Below are positions 7,645 through 15,041 of a DNA stretch of 27,513 nt, piece after piece. Positions within the stretch are counted from its first letter, which is position 1. Every line of letters starts with the position of its first letter. The position numbers were made by a program, and so were the translations under genes. The notes beneath the pieces are model-generated. The model searched no databases. It was not told the DNA's origin and saw only the letters and a list, made by a program, of their open reading frames with translations. Source of the DNA: Candidatus Methanoperedens sp. (lineage in GTDB: Archaea; Halobacteriota; Methanosarcinia; Methanosarcinales; Methanoperedenaceae); the NCBI GenBank assembly GCA_026552835.1, contig JAPMTY010000124.1, forward strand, positions 1-27,513, in the 5' to 3' direction.

Positions 7645-7953
7645 TCAGACACTCGCTTTTGTTTCCGGTGAAGTTTGCCCGGATTTAATTGTTGACCTGA
7701 TTTCTTCAATAAGTTGTTCAGTTGTCTTATTCTCTGTCTTCAGTCCAAGTTCTATTGCTAAATTATGGATTTTTGTGTCTCTCTCATTTATTGGCTTATC
7801 CAGACGCTTTAGCTCATTTTCAGTTTCCATCTGGGCTTTCTTGAATTCCCCTGTGGCTTTGCCAAGGGAGCGTGCCAATTCAGGGAGTTTCGTCGGTCCG
7901 AATAAAATTAAAGCTACTATCAAAATCAAAATCAATTCTGAAGTTCCAATCAT
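7645..7953 (-). CDS. tatA: TatA-type twin-arginine translocase subunit, first copy
   Basis: 102 residues beginning MIGTSELILILIVALILFG: a short membrane helix, then PTKLPELARSLGKATGEFKKAQ, the TatA hinge and amphipathic helix. The tail includes ELGLKTENKTTEQLIEEI, matching the downstream paralogue. Upstream is a 65-base gap to the stop of the AAA-associated domain gene, with an AT-rich TATA-like stretch (minus-strand ATTTAAGTA) that may give the pair its own promoter. Two TatA-like subunits may act as TatA plus a TatB-like specialised partner, but neither copy shows distinctive TatB features, so I call both TatA. Confidence 0.9.
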   Translation of the reverse strand: MIGTSELILILIVALILFGPTKLPELARSLGKATGEFKKAQMETENELKRLDKPINERDTKIHNLAIELGLKTENKTTEQLIEEIRSTIKSGQTSPETKASV

Positions 7954-8018
7954 ATATCTTATATTGATTTACTTCATTACTTAAATCTTTGCACGCAAAA
8001 TCCGGATTTATCTGATAC

Positions 8019-8489
8019 CTATCTTGACATAAGACAAATCTCTTCTGAATCGCTGTTATAGCCGATTAACCCTGCATGTCTTGTCCAGTTGATTATTATT
8101 CTGAAATAACTCTCGATATCAGAGGTAGCAATCTTATCCTGCAGGAATTTCAGGGTCTCTTTTTTACTGATTTTGTGTTCATCGGATTCCATGAGCTTAC
8201 TTGTGAGTTCTCTTATTATCCCAACGTCTGCAACCTTATCCCTGATGATTTTTTTCCTGTCCCTGATACCTGTGTCAAGGAGTTTCTGTGCATCTGCGGT
8301 CAATTCGACATTGCCGTCAGCCACCCTGACAAGACCGAGCAATTCGGCGCCATCTATTGACGGGAGTATCTCATCGAGTTCAAGGTCAAAATCAGCTGCA
8401 AGGCGGGCAGCATCTTCTATGCCGCCTGAATCGTTGACCACTTCAAGAAGTCCTATTATTTCGCTTATTGTTGCTTTCGGGAAAATCAT
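8019..8489 (-). CDS. Free-standing AAA-associated (ABC transporter ATPase C-terminal) domain protein
   Basis: 156 residues, soluble and acidic. It resembles the AAA-associated domain usually fused to the C-terminus of nitrate/sulfonate/bicarbonate-type ABC ATPases (PF09821 as I recall): a helical region (GGIEDAARLAADFDLELDEIL), an AELLGLVRV turn, then a winged-helix-like part ending NWTRHAGLIGY. Here it is a separate gene starting seven bases after the ATPase stop, with an SD-like AGGT before its ATG, so it is translated with the transporter. It probably regulates or stabilises the ATPase. The split from its usual fusion partner is the notable point; the exact function of the domain is unknown. 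Confidence 0.75.
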   Translation of the reverse strand: MIFPKATISEIIGLLEVVNDSGGIEDAARLAADFDLELDEILPSIDGAELLGLVRVADGNVELTADAQKLLDTGIRDRKKIIRDKVADVGIIRELTSKLMESDEHKISKKETLKFLQDKIATSDIESYFRIIINWTRHAGLIGYNSDSEEICLMSR

Positions 8490-8496
8490 GTCTTAC

Positions 8497-9240
8497 CTAC
8501 ACTATTAGAGAATACACTTTATCAACCCATCGGTAGAACTCAGGATCTTTCCTGTTGCGCGGTCTTTCCAATTCGATCTTTAAATCCGCAACGATTTTAC
8601 CCGGGCGCGGTGAAAGAATGATAATGCGGTTAGCCATGTACACCGCCTCCTCCACATTATGAGTTACCATGATTACCGCATCAGGCGGCATGCTAGCCTC
8701 TGCCCAGAGCATTAGTAGTTCGTCTTTTAAGTTCTGGGATGTAAGTGCGTCAAGAGAGGAGAACGGCTCGTCCATGCATAACAGTACCGGTTCCACAGCC
8801 AGCGCCCGCGCAAACCCGACCCTCTGCTTCATGCCGCCTGAGAGTTCCCGCGGGTAAACCCTTTCAAAACCGTCAAGACCTACAGCCCTGATATATTTAC
8901 AGGCGACCTTTTCAGCTTCCTCCCCGTGTTTTTTTGATTCGAGCACAAGCTCAATATTTTCTTTGACAGTGAGCCAGGGAAAAAGGGCGAAATTCTGGAA
9001 AACCATAGCCACCTTCGGGTTATCAGGCGCGATCACTTCGCCTTTAAATAAAACTTCCCCGGATGTGGGTTTATCAAGTCCGACGATTATTCTCAAAAGA
9101 GTACTTTTCCCGCATCCCGACGGGCCGACAATGCATATAAAATCATTGTCTTCCACCGCGAAATTAATATTATCGAGAACCTGAATCTTATTACCGTCCG
9201 ATTCATAGGTTTTTGATACATTTTTTATTTCAGCAAGCAT
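8497..9240 (-). CDS. ABC transporter ATPase, nitrate/sulfonate/taurine (NitT/TauT) family
   Basis: 247 residues with a full nucleotide-binding domain: Walker A GPSGCGKST (39-47), Q-loop FQNFALFPW, signature LSGGMKQR, Walker B VLLCMDEP followed by the D-loop SSLD, and H-loop MVTHNVEEA. The pattern and the ending (NRIIILSPRPGKIVADLKIEL) are those of SsuB/TauB/NrtD-type importers. A GAGG Shine-Dalgarno precedes the ATG. It sits between a duplicated permease gene (8 bases upstream) and the separate AAA-associated domain gene, forming one transporter operon. No substrate-binding protein gene lies adjacent, so the substrate is undetermined. Confidence 0.9.
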   Translation of the reverse strand: MLAEIKNVSKTYESDGNKIQVLDNINFAVEDNDFICIVGPSGCGKSTLLRIIVGLDKPTSGEVLFKGEVIAPDNPKVAMVFQNFALFPWLTVKENIELVLESKKHGEEAEKVACKYIRAVGLDGFERVYPRELSGGMKQRVGFARALAVEPVLLCMDEPFSSLDALTSQNLKDELLMLWAEASMPPDAVIMVTHNVEEAVYMANRIIILSPRPGKIVADLKIELERPRNRKDPEFYRWVDKVYSLIV

Positions 9241-9248
9241 CGGTGCCT

Positions 9249-10874
9249 CTAATCGAATTTATATTTAGCCAGCGCTTTCCTGTACATTGGCTGCCATATA
9301 AGCCTGTTAAGGAATATAATAGTTACAGCCATACCCAGTACCGATAACATGACCATGCTCGAATCAGGCGACTGGAACGTTGCCTTGTCAAGCAGGTATC
9401 CGATGCCGAACAGGTGAAATTCCTGCCCTTTAAAAACAATATACTCAGCCACTATTAACGTATTCCATCCGCCGCCCCATGCGGTGATGCTTCCCGTAAC
9501 AAATGAAGGGAACAAAGCAGGCAGGAGAACTTTTTTCCAGTAGAGCTTCCCTTTTATCCCGAAAGATGCTGCGACACTATCTACGTCTTTAGGTATCGAT
9601 TTCACCCCGGCTATCATATTAAAAAGCAGGTACCACTGCATACCCAGAAGTATGAGGATAATAGCCGCAATATTAAGGCTTCCGTATCTTATGAAAATAA
9701 CCACCATAGCCGGAAAAAGCGCGATAGCAGGGATAGATGCGGCAACCTCCATAACCGGCATGAGATACGAGGAAGCTTTCTTGTTTCCTGCAATATAAAC
9801 GGCAGCCGGAATAGTCCATAAAACACAAATCACATACGCAACGCTTAACCTGAGGAATGAATAAACAATGGCAAGCGGAATGGAATAAGCATCACCTGGC
9901 AGGTTCATGAGCATTTTGGAAATCGAAACAATAAAAACATATGCAACGTACGCAAGGGTTGAAATTAGAATAAGATATCCCAGGAATTTTAAAGTTTTTT
10001 TAATAAATTTATGCTGATGGAAAAATATATACAATGAAACCATTATGTTTGAGAAGAGCTCGAAAATAGAACGGAATAAATATTTGATTATCCGCATGTT
10101 GAAAATGAACTCGCCCGGTTTTTTTTCACCCGCATACTCATAGTTATATTTATCAGCCCATGACTGCATGGGTTTCCAGATAAATAATTCGTGTAAAAGT
10201 ATGATAATTACTAGGACGGATAATCCGACAAGCATCAGGGCGATTTTCCCCGAATATGTCGTATCTATCAGGAAGCTTCCAATCCCCGGAAGCTTGTATG
10301 TTTCCGACCCTGCCGAAATAATCTCCGATGCCACTAAAAAGAACCATCCTACAGACCATGATACGATGCTGTTGTAAACCAGTTTCGGGACGCAGGCGGG
10401 AAGTGTCAGGCTTTCAAGACGCTGCCAGCCGCGAAGCCCGAAACTATCTGCAGCTTCAATGAGTTCCTTGGGGATTGTGGTCAGGGATTCGTAAACCCCG
10501 AAAGCCATGTTCCATGCCATGCTTGTAAAGATGAGAAAAACTGCGGCGAATTCTACTCCGGTCCTGCCCGGGATAAGACCGATAAAAAAAAGAACTGCAG
10601 CCGGGAAGAACCCGAGTATCGGGACAGACTGGAGAATGTCAAGAACAGGCATCATTATTTTTCTTGCATTCGTATTTGTTGCGGCAGTATAACCGAACGA
10701 GAGGGCAAAACAGAGGGCAAAGAAATAAGCAAAACCCATTCTCAGCAACGATGAGCCGGCATAATATGGTAGTAATTTAAGGCTTGGAAAGTCGATAATA
10801 TCAAAAAAATAGAATGCTGATGTAACAGAAATTAAAAATAATATGATAAACAGGATAAAATGCCCTTTCTTCAT
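9249..10874 (-). CDS. ABC transporter, duplicated (fused) permease, NitT/TauT family
   Basis: 541 residues, highly hydrophobic, made of two tandem binding-protein-dependent permease domains. Each has an EAA-type ATPase contact loop: IPKELIEAADSFGLRGWQ in the first half and IPKDVDSVAASFGIKGKL in the second, each followed by PAL/PAC and late membrane spans. This agrees with the duplicated-permease components (COG4986-like, annotated as anion transport). A single chain thus replaces a permease dimer. The ATG at 10874 has no SD, but TGTATATAA (10896-10904) lies about 26 bp upstream on the minus strand, so the transporter may have a leaderless promoter of its own although it follows cfbB by only 37 bases. 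Substrate unknown; a link to F430 synthesis (nickel or a tetrapyrrole) is only suggested by position. Confidence 0.85.
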   Translation of the reverse strand: MKKGHFILFIILFLISVTSAFYFFDIIDFPSLKLLPYYAGSSLLRMGFAYFFALCFALSFGYTAATNTNARKIMMPVLDILQSVPILGFFPAAVLFFIGLIPGRTGVEFAAVFLIFTSMAWNMAFGVYESLTTIPKELIEAADSFGLRGWQRLESLTLPACVPKLVYNSIVSWSVGWFFLVASEIISAGSETYKLPGIGSFLIDTTYSGKIALMLVGLSVLVIIILLHELFIWKPMQSWADKYNYEYAGEKKPGEFIFNMRIIKYLFRSIFELFSNIMVSLYIFFHQHKFIKKTLKFLGYLILISTLAYVAYVFIVSISKMLMNLPGDAYSIPLAIVYSFLRLSVAYVICVLWTIPAAVYIAGNKKASSYLMPVMEVAASIPAIALFPAMVVIFIRYGSLNIAAIILILLGMQWYLLFNMIAGVKSIPKDVDSVAASFGIKGKLYWKKVLLPALFPSFVTGSITAWGGGWNTLIVAEYIVFKGQEFHLFGIGYLLDKATFQSPDSSMVMLSVLGMAVTIIFLNRLIWQPMYRKALAKYKFD

Positions 10875-10895
10875 CGGCTAAATGAAGTCGTAGAA

Positions 10896-10904
10896 TGTAT
10901 ATAA
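10896..10904 (-). promoter_or_regulatory. Putative TATA box for the ABC transporter operon
   Basis: An AT-rich TATA-like element in the 37-base gap between cfbB and the permease gene, centred about 26 bp before the permease ATG. With no Shine-Dalgarno present, it fits a leaderless transcript starting at the permease. It would allow expression independent of the cfb genes. Confidence 0.4.
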
Positions 10905-10911
10905 TTCTTTT

Positions 10912-12351
10912 TCAGATTTTCGGGTTTTTACTGCAAAAATCCACGAACGACTTCGCAAAATCGGTATAAGAAGCCGCATGAAGGTGCGCGTACGCGGCAA
11001 GCGTGTTTTTCACAAGAATGCCGTCAAGCTTACCTTTTATCCCCGTTCCGCGCTCAAGCCTGATAGCGAAGGTTGTATCTTCTGGAATATCAACTATCTC
11101 GGAATGGTGAAATTCATGCCCTATGAACGAGGCGCCAGCTTTGCCAATCACGTTATCTTTCACAAAACTGCCAACGTTGTAACTCACAACCCTTTTATGT
11201 CCCATCAATGTCTTCCCCGGGATAGCCCCGACCATCGCAAAAGTGCCGCCCAGCATGTCAGCCATGTGGTAGTTCCCGCTTCCTGAGACACCTGTCGTAA
11301 TTTCCTGCGTCAGGTACATTAGTCCGCCGCACTCTGCGTAAATAGGCAGCCCTTCGGACGATGCCTGTCTGATGGATTCCCGCATGGAAATATTATCTTC
11401 AAGTTCATGCGCAAACAATTCTGGATATCCGCCGCCGATATACAACCCATCCACCTCAGGCAGCACGGTGTCGTTTACAGGGCTGAAATAAACAAGTTCA
11501 GCACCTGCAAGCTCAAGCAGTTCAAGGTTATCCCGGTAATAGAAATTAAATGCCTCATCCAGCGCCACCGCGATTCTAACCTTCTTTTTATGGGACTGCG
11601 CTTTGAAAATATTTTCTTTGGGTTTTGGAAGGGGTTCTGCCGATTCGGCAACTGATATGAATTTATTGATATCAATCCCCTCTTTGATAATCATCTTTAT
11701 CCTGCCCAGGTTTTCATCAAAATCAGCAAGCATTCGCCTCCCTTCCATCGCAGGAATCAATCCGAGATGCCGCATCGAGATTTTCATGGAATCGTTGCGT
11801 GGGATTTCCCCAATAACAGGCGTATGGGTATACGTCTCGATTGCAGTCCTCGCCTTTTCACCATGGCGCACACTACCGATGTTATTCAGTATTACCCCGG
11901 CAACGTTCACCTCAAGGTCAAAATTCTTATATCCCGAAACAAGAGCTGCCGTGCTCCTTGTAATGCTTCTTGCGTTGATTACAAGGATGACCGGGCATTT
12001 TAGTATCTTGGCTATCTGGGCAGTGCTCCCGATATCGCTTGTGGCTGAAAGTCCCTCGAAAAGCCCGCGCACGCCCTCGATAACTGCAATATCAGCCCCC
12101 TCATTAGCATGTGAAAACACTTCCTTCACAGCAGGCTCGGACATCAGGTAACCGTCAAGGTTGCGCGAATGCCTGCCCGTTACCTCGGTGTGGTAACTCG
12201 GGTCGATAAAATCAAGTCCAACCTTGAATGGCTGTACCTTATAACCCATATCCCGAAGCACCGACATAATGCCGATTGAGATTGTGGTTTTTCCGGCTGA
12301 AGAGCGGTCTCCGGCAATGAGGATGCGGGGAATGTCAAGCTTTTTTTTCAT
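10912..12351 (-). CDS. cfbB: Ni-sirohydrochlorin a,c-diamide synthase CfbB (CbiA-like)
   Basis: 479 residues from the ATG at 12351; an open extension to 12402 runs into a hairpin repeat and is not family-like. CfbB amidates the a and c acetate side chains of Ni-sirohydrochlorin with glutamine and ATP during coenzyme F430 synthesis. It shares its fold with cobyrinate a,c-diamide synthase (CbiA), an alternative by sequence alone. Visible: P-loop GDRSSAGKTT (14-23), DxDP-like region FKVGLDFIDPSYH, and a C-terminal class I glutaminase domain with the GGGYPE motif (307-312) and nucleophile C341 in YAECGGLMYL. Position beside cfbC and cfbD favours CfbB over a B12 role. It is separated from cfbC by about 100 bases containing an imperfect hairpin. 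Confidence 0.87.
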   Translation of the reverse strand: MKKKLDIPRILIAGDRSSAGKTTISIGIMSVLRDMGYKVQPFKVGLDFIDPSYHTEVTGRHSRNLDGYLMSEPAVKEVFSHANEGADIAVIEGVRGLFEGLSATSDIGSTAQIAKILKCPVILVINARSITRSTAALVSGYKNFDLEVNVAGVILNNIGSVRHGEKARTAIETYTHTPVIGEIPRNDSMKISMRHLGLIPAMEGRRMLADFDENLGRIKMIIKEGIDINKFISVAESAEPLPKPKENIFKAQSHKKKVRIAVALDEAFNFYYRDNLELLELAGAELVYFSPVNDTVLPEVDGLYIGGGYPELFAHELEDNISMRESIRQASSEGLPIYAECGGLMYLTQEITTGVSGSGNYHMADMLGGTFAMVGAIPGKTLMGHKRVVSYNVGSFVKDNVIGKAGASFIGHEFHHSEIVDIPEDTTFAIRLERGTGIKGKLDGILVKNTLAAYAHLHAASYTDFAKSFVDFCSKNPKI

Positions 12352-12377
12352 ATTGATTGGTTTTTGTGTTGGATGTG

Positions 12378-12447
12378 CACCGCAGAGTCGCAAAGACCGC
12401 AAAGATTAAAATTTTCCGTACTTTGCGTCCTTGGCGTCTTTGCGGTG
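12378..12447. repeat. Imperfect inverted repeat (CGCAAAG-type hairpin) between cfbC and cfbB
   Basis: A 27-base left arm (12378-12404) and right arm (12421-12447) pair at 22 of 27 positions around a 16-base loop. Each arm contains repeated CGCAAAG-like units and begins or ends with CACCGCA/TGCGGTG. The element starts three bases after the cfbC stop. A related, more diverged copy lies at 14512-14649. Similar GC-rich CGCAAAG hairpins are, from general knowledge, dispersed in many archaeal and bacterial genomes. In RNA it could act as an attenuator, processing signal or 3'-end stabiliser. Confidence 0.75.
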
Positions 12448-12449
12448 AT

Positions 12450-13241
12450 TTAAATTTTCGTCAATTCTCTTAATCTGATATCATCAAGCGGCACAGGTAT
12501 TTTACCTTCGTTTCTCGTCATAATACTATGTGCAAGTTTGCGGTAAACCCCGGCAATATCGGAATCCGGGGCTTTTTCAATTACTGAAAAACCTTCTCTT
12601 TCGCATGTCTGCACAAGAACGTCCTTCGGGATAAATGCAAGAAGCTGGCTTCCGATTTCCTTTGCGAACTCGCTGACTATGTTTTCCTCGTTGTGAGCGC
12701 CGCGGGAGTTGCAGATAACGCCGTTTAACGTCATCTCAAGGCGCGAAAGTCCTTTGCAGATATTGTTGGCTGCATAAAGCGGCATATATTCGCCTGATGT
12801 AAGCACATAAGCTTCGTTCACCAGCCCTTTCTTTACGGGCGCAACAAAACCGCCGCACACGATATCGCCGGGCACATCGTATATAACAAGGTCGGTATCC
12901 TCTATCGCTTTTGAAATTTTCTTAAGCAGGCTTATTGCCACGATAATGCCCCTTCCGGCGCATCCGATTCCCGGCTCAGGCCCTCCGATTTCAACGCATT
13001 TGACACCTTTATACCCGTTGAATACGATATCTTCTTCTTTTATGTCCATACCCTCGCGCATCAAATCCATAATCGTGGGGATGCGCCTCCCGCGCAATAA
13101 CGTGATGGATGAATCGCTCTTGGGGTCGCATCCTATTATTGTGACGCGGTAGCCCTCATCGGCGCACGCTGCCGCGACATTTGAGGCTGTGCTTGATTTC
13201 CCGATGCCGCCTTTCCCGTAGATTGCAATTTGCTTAGGCAT
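12450..13241 (-). CDS. cfbC: Ni-sirohydrochlorin a,c-diamide reductive cyclase, NifH-like subunit CfbC
   Basis: 263 residues with the nitrogenase iron-protein layout: P-loop GKGGIGKS (9-16), switch I region GCDPKSDSS, and the two ligands of the intersubunit [4Fe-4S] cluster, C94 (GIGCAGRG) and C129 (DIVCGGF). CfbC hydrolyses ATP to drive electrons into CfbD for the multi-electron reduction and gamma-lactam ring formation of Ni-sirohydrochlorin a,c-diamide, giving 15,17(3)-seco-F430-17(3)-acid. It starts eight bases inside the end of cfbD, indicating translational coupling. NifH, BchL and ChlL share the motifs, but no nitrogenase or chlorophyll genes are present and the pairing with cfbD settles the assignment. 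Confidence 0.92.
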   Translation of the reverse strand: MPKQIAIYGKGGIGKSSTASNVAAACADEGYRVTIIGCDPKSDSSITLLRGRRIPTIMDLMREGMDIKEEDIVFNGYKGVKCVEIGGPEPGIGCAGRGIIVAISLLKKISKAIEDTDLVIYDVPGDIVCGGFVAPVKKGLVNEAYVLTSGEYMPLYAANNICKGLSRLEMTLNGVICNSRGAHNEENIVSEFAKEIGSQLLAFIPKDVLVQTCEREGFSVIEKAPDSDIAGVYRKLAHSIMTRNEGKIPVPLDDIRLRELTKI

Positions 13242-14355
13242 CTTTGCTCATCTCCCTGAGCGTCGCCCCGAATTCCGACTCTACAATATGGTTTACACCG
13301 AGCGTCTTGGGATGCAGGTCGATTTCGACCACAACGTGCTTGTGCCCCATTTCTTTTAGCGGCACTACCTGACGCGGCCCGTTCGTGATTGAGAATAATT
13401 CCATGTTCTTTATGTTTTCCATGGGAAGGGCATGCGGCACTCCTGTTATTACTGCAAAATCATAATCCGAATATTTTTCGCCGATTATCTCACTCGCCTT
13501 ATTTCCCGCTACCGGATATTCATCAAGCCCTCCGATGATATGATGCAGTTTCATTCCTCTCTGCTTCAGGTCGTCCTGAATTTCGCGGGCATTTCTCCTG
13601 TTCTTGGGGAGACCCAGGTTTTCATCAAGGTTAGCCATGTTCACGATGTTTGAGCTTTTGCCTAGCTTTTCAGCCGTCTGCGCAACCGCGAGGTTGATAT
13701 CCGCGAACATGAACGCTGTTTCTTTTTTTGCATTGAGTATATTGAGCCCCTTTTTTCCCTGTTTTATAAGCTCAAGCAGCCTTTCCGCCACCTTATATTT
13801 CAAATCTCCGCGGCTTGGTTCAAGATATTCCTGGCTTGCAGCGCCGTGGCGTTTTTCAACCAGAGTGGCTTCTTTCAGGAGCATCTTTTGCCTCTCAAAT
13901 TCTGCCTCGCTGATAATCCCGCAGGCAAGAGCGGACTCAAGCGCCATAACAACCCCTTTTGTATTGTCCCTGTAGCCTGCATGCACTTCAACCTCGATAA
14001 CAGGCACGTCAGGCTGGACTTCGGTAACGGCCTCATGCAGTTCTTCACCGATAATCATGCTCGCGCACGTCCCTACAATTCCTATTCGTTTGGGATTGAA
14101 CCGCTCGATAACCTTTTCAAGTACTTCGACAAGGGCATCATGACCCCCGAATACGAATCCCGATTCGTCAAGCGAGGTGGTGACAACTCTCATGCCGTCC
14201 TCTTCAAGAAGCCGGGCATGTTTGAAGCTGCATCCGGGAGGGCCGTGCAGTATCACGACATCGGTGTCAAGGTCACGTAATGTGTAAAGCGCAGCCACAA
14301 TCGAGCTCGGCCGCGGGTGCATTATAAGAGGTTCTTTTTCTTTTTTTACAGGCAT
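13234..14355 (-). CDS. cfbD: Ni-sirohydrochlorin a,c-diamide reductive cyclase, NifD-like subunit CfbD
   Basis: 373 residues of the short nitrogenase-like CfbD family, much smaller than NifD. The N-terminal region [18 protein letters not shown] leads to [10 protein letters not shown] (C42) and [14 protein letters not shown] (C97), candidates for cluster ligands. The C-terminal half holds the Rossmann-like part ending with [19 protein letters not shown]. With CfbC it forms the reductive cyclase of coenzyme F430 synthesis. A GGAGA Shine-Dalgarno lies upstream of the ATG at 14355, and the gene is the first of the minus-strand run cfbD-cfbC-cfbB. CfbA (nickel chelatase) and CfbE (final ligase) are not in the window, so they must be encoded elsewhere if the pathway is complete. 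Confidence 0.9.
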   Translation of the reverse strand: MPVKKEKEPLIMHPRPSSIVAALYTLRDLDTDVVILHGPPGCSFKHARLLEEDGMRVVTTSLDESGFVFGGHDALVEVLEKVIERFNPKRIGIVGTCASMIIGEELHEAVTEVQPDVPVIEVEVHAGYRDNTKGVVMALESALACGIISEAEFERQKMLLKEATLVEKRHGAASQEYLEPSRGDLKYKVAERLLELIKQGKKGLNILNAKKETAFMFADINLAVAQTAEKLGKSSNIVNMANLDENLGLPKNRRNAREIQDDLKQRGMKLHHIIGGLDEYPVAGNKASEIIGEKYSDYDFAVITGVPHALPMENIKNMELFSITNGPRQVVPLKEMGHKHVVVEIDLHPKTLGVNHIVESEFGATLREMSKDA

Positions 14356-14690
14356 CTTTTTCTCCGGGAGACCCCATGTTTAAATTCGGGGGTTATGAAA
14401 ACTTAGGGTTTTTAATAGGACAGTTTATTGGATAATACTTTCGCATGCTTTTAGGGGGCTGTTAACTTCATATAAATTTCCATCGGTATGGTGGTACGAG
14501 CATGTTGCAATCACCGCAAAGACGTAAAGTTCGCAAAGAAATCCACATATGCCCGGTTTGGCATATGTGTGTGCGCCCTCCCGTTCGCAAAGCGTGTCGA
14601 AGACAGGCGCAACTCGGGCTTTAGCGTTCTCCACACTCTTTTGTGGTGATTTATTTAATCCATCCCAGTGAAATAACACTTAAACATAAA
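14356..14690. other. Gene-poor gap between cfbD and the antitoxin gene
   Basis: About 335 bases that hold the cfbD leader (GGAGA ribosome site; possible AT-rich promoter at about 14405-14420) and a CGCAAAG-type repeat with nested inverted repeats (14512-14649). A minus-strand open frame across it translates the repeat itself and is not convincing as a gene. I see no tRNA or other recognisable RNA gene. Confidence 0.6.
14512..14649. repeat. Diverged, expanded copy of the CGCAAAG hairpin element
   Basis: The left end (14512-14538) matches the terminal arm of the 12378-12447 element at 23 of 27 positions on the corresponding strand. The right end (14619-14649, finishing in GTGGTGA) is a degraded reverse complement of the same arm. 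Between them are a perfect 10-bp inverted repeat (CACATATGCC at 14544-14553, GGCATATGTG at 14560-14569, loop CGGTTT) and a 6-bp one (TGCGCC at 14572-14577, GGCGCA at 14606-14611). Probably a mobile or dispersed intergenic repeat that has decayed. Confidence 0.6.
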
Positions 14691-14706
14691 TATGTGTACA
14701 CACATA
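14691..14706. promoter_or_regulatory. Palindromic candidate operator of the antitoxin gene
   Basis: TATGTGT-AC-ACACATA is a 7-bp inverted repeat around two bases, 19-34 bp before the antitoxin ATG at 14725. Ribbon-helix-helix antitoxins commonly repress their own genes by binding such palindromes. It is flanked by A/T-rich sequence suitable for a TATA box. Confidence 0.5.
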
Positions 14707-14724
14707 ATTTATCATGGTGATAAA

Positions 14725-14955
14725 ATGCCTACCATGACATTATCGGTGCCAAACGACCTCTACGACATAATAAAATCCCATAAAGAGATAAAATGGAGTG
14801 AAATCGCCCGCAGGGCAATGTGGGAATATGCTATGAAACTCAATTTATTGGATAAAATCCTCGATAAGAGTGAATTCACAGAAAAAGACGCAATGGAAAT
14901 GGATAAAATCATAAAGAAGTCATTGAGAGAACACTATGAATCCGGGGTTTCTTGA
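14725..14955 (+). CDS. VapB-like ribbon-helix-helix antitoxin, apparently orphan
   Basis: 76 residues from the ATG at 14725, chosen because GGTGA precedes it by four bases; an ATG at 14692 is open but lies inside the palindrome. The N-terminus (MTLSVPNDLYDIIKSHKEIKWSEIARRAM) is a typical beta-strand plus two helices of a MetJ/Arc-type DNA-binding antitoxin: hydrophobic/polar alternation, then a W-S-E-I-A-R-R-A helix. The C-terminal part is charged and would bind the toxin. The stop overlaps a downstream ATG (TGATG), the usual arrangement with a VapC toxin, but the following frame is short and not PIN-like. It is therefore probably an orphan antitoxin left after toxin loss. Confidence 0.7.
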   Translation: MPTMTLSVPNDLYDIIKSHKEIKWSEIARRAMWEYAMKLNLLDKILDKSEFTEKDAMEMDKIIKKSLREHYESGVS

Positions 14956-15041
14956 TGAGGCTTGTGCCGGGCGGAGGCTACTTTTTAATTTTAATATCCG
15001 ATATAAATGGGTATTTTTTAGTTAGCCGAAATAGCAATTGA
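14955..15041 (+). pseudogene. Possible remnant of a VapC/PIN toxin start
   Basis: The frame opened by the ATG overlapping the antitoxin stop reads MRLVPG and then loses any PIN character, ending after 28 codons. PIN toxins commonly begin with M-[RK]-[LIV]-V-x-D-[TA]-N, so MRLVP fits a preserved start, but the expected Asp is already replaced by Gly. From 14978 it runs antisense into the end of the next gene. The interpretation as a toxin scar is inference from five residues and gene position. Confidence 0.28.

Noticed and set aside
12450..14355. Nitrogenase or chlorophyllide reductase genes (NifH/NifD-like)
   Set aside because: The NifD-like protein is short and of the CfbD type, cfbB is adjacent, and no other nif or bch genes are present.
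14425..14679. 84-codon minus-strand open frame between cfbD and the antitoxin
   Set aside because: It translates the CGCAAAG repeat and its nested palindrome, has no ribosome site and no protein-like features.
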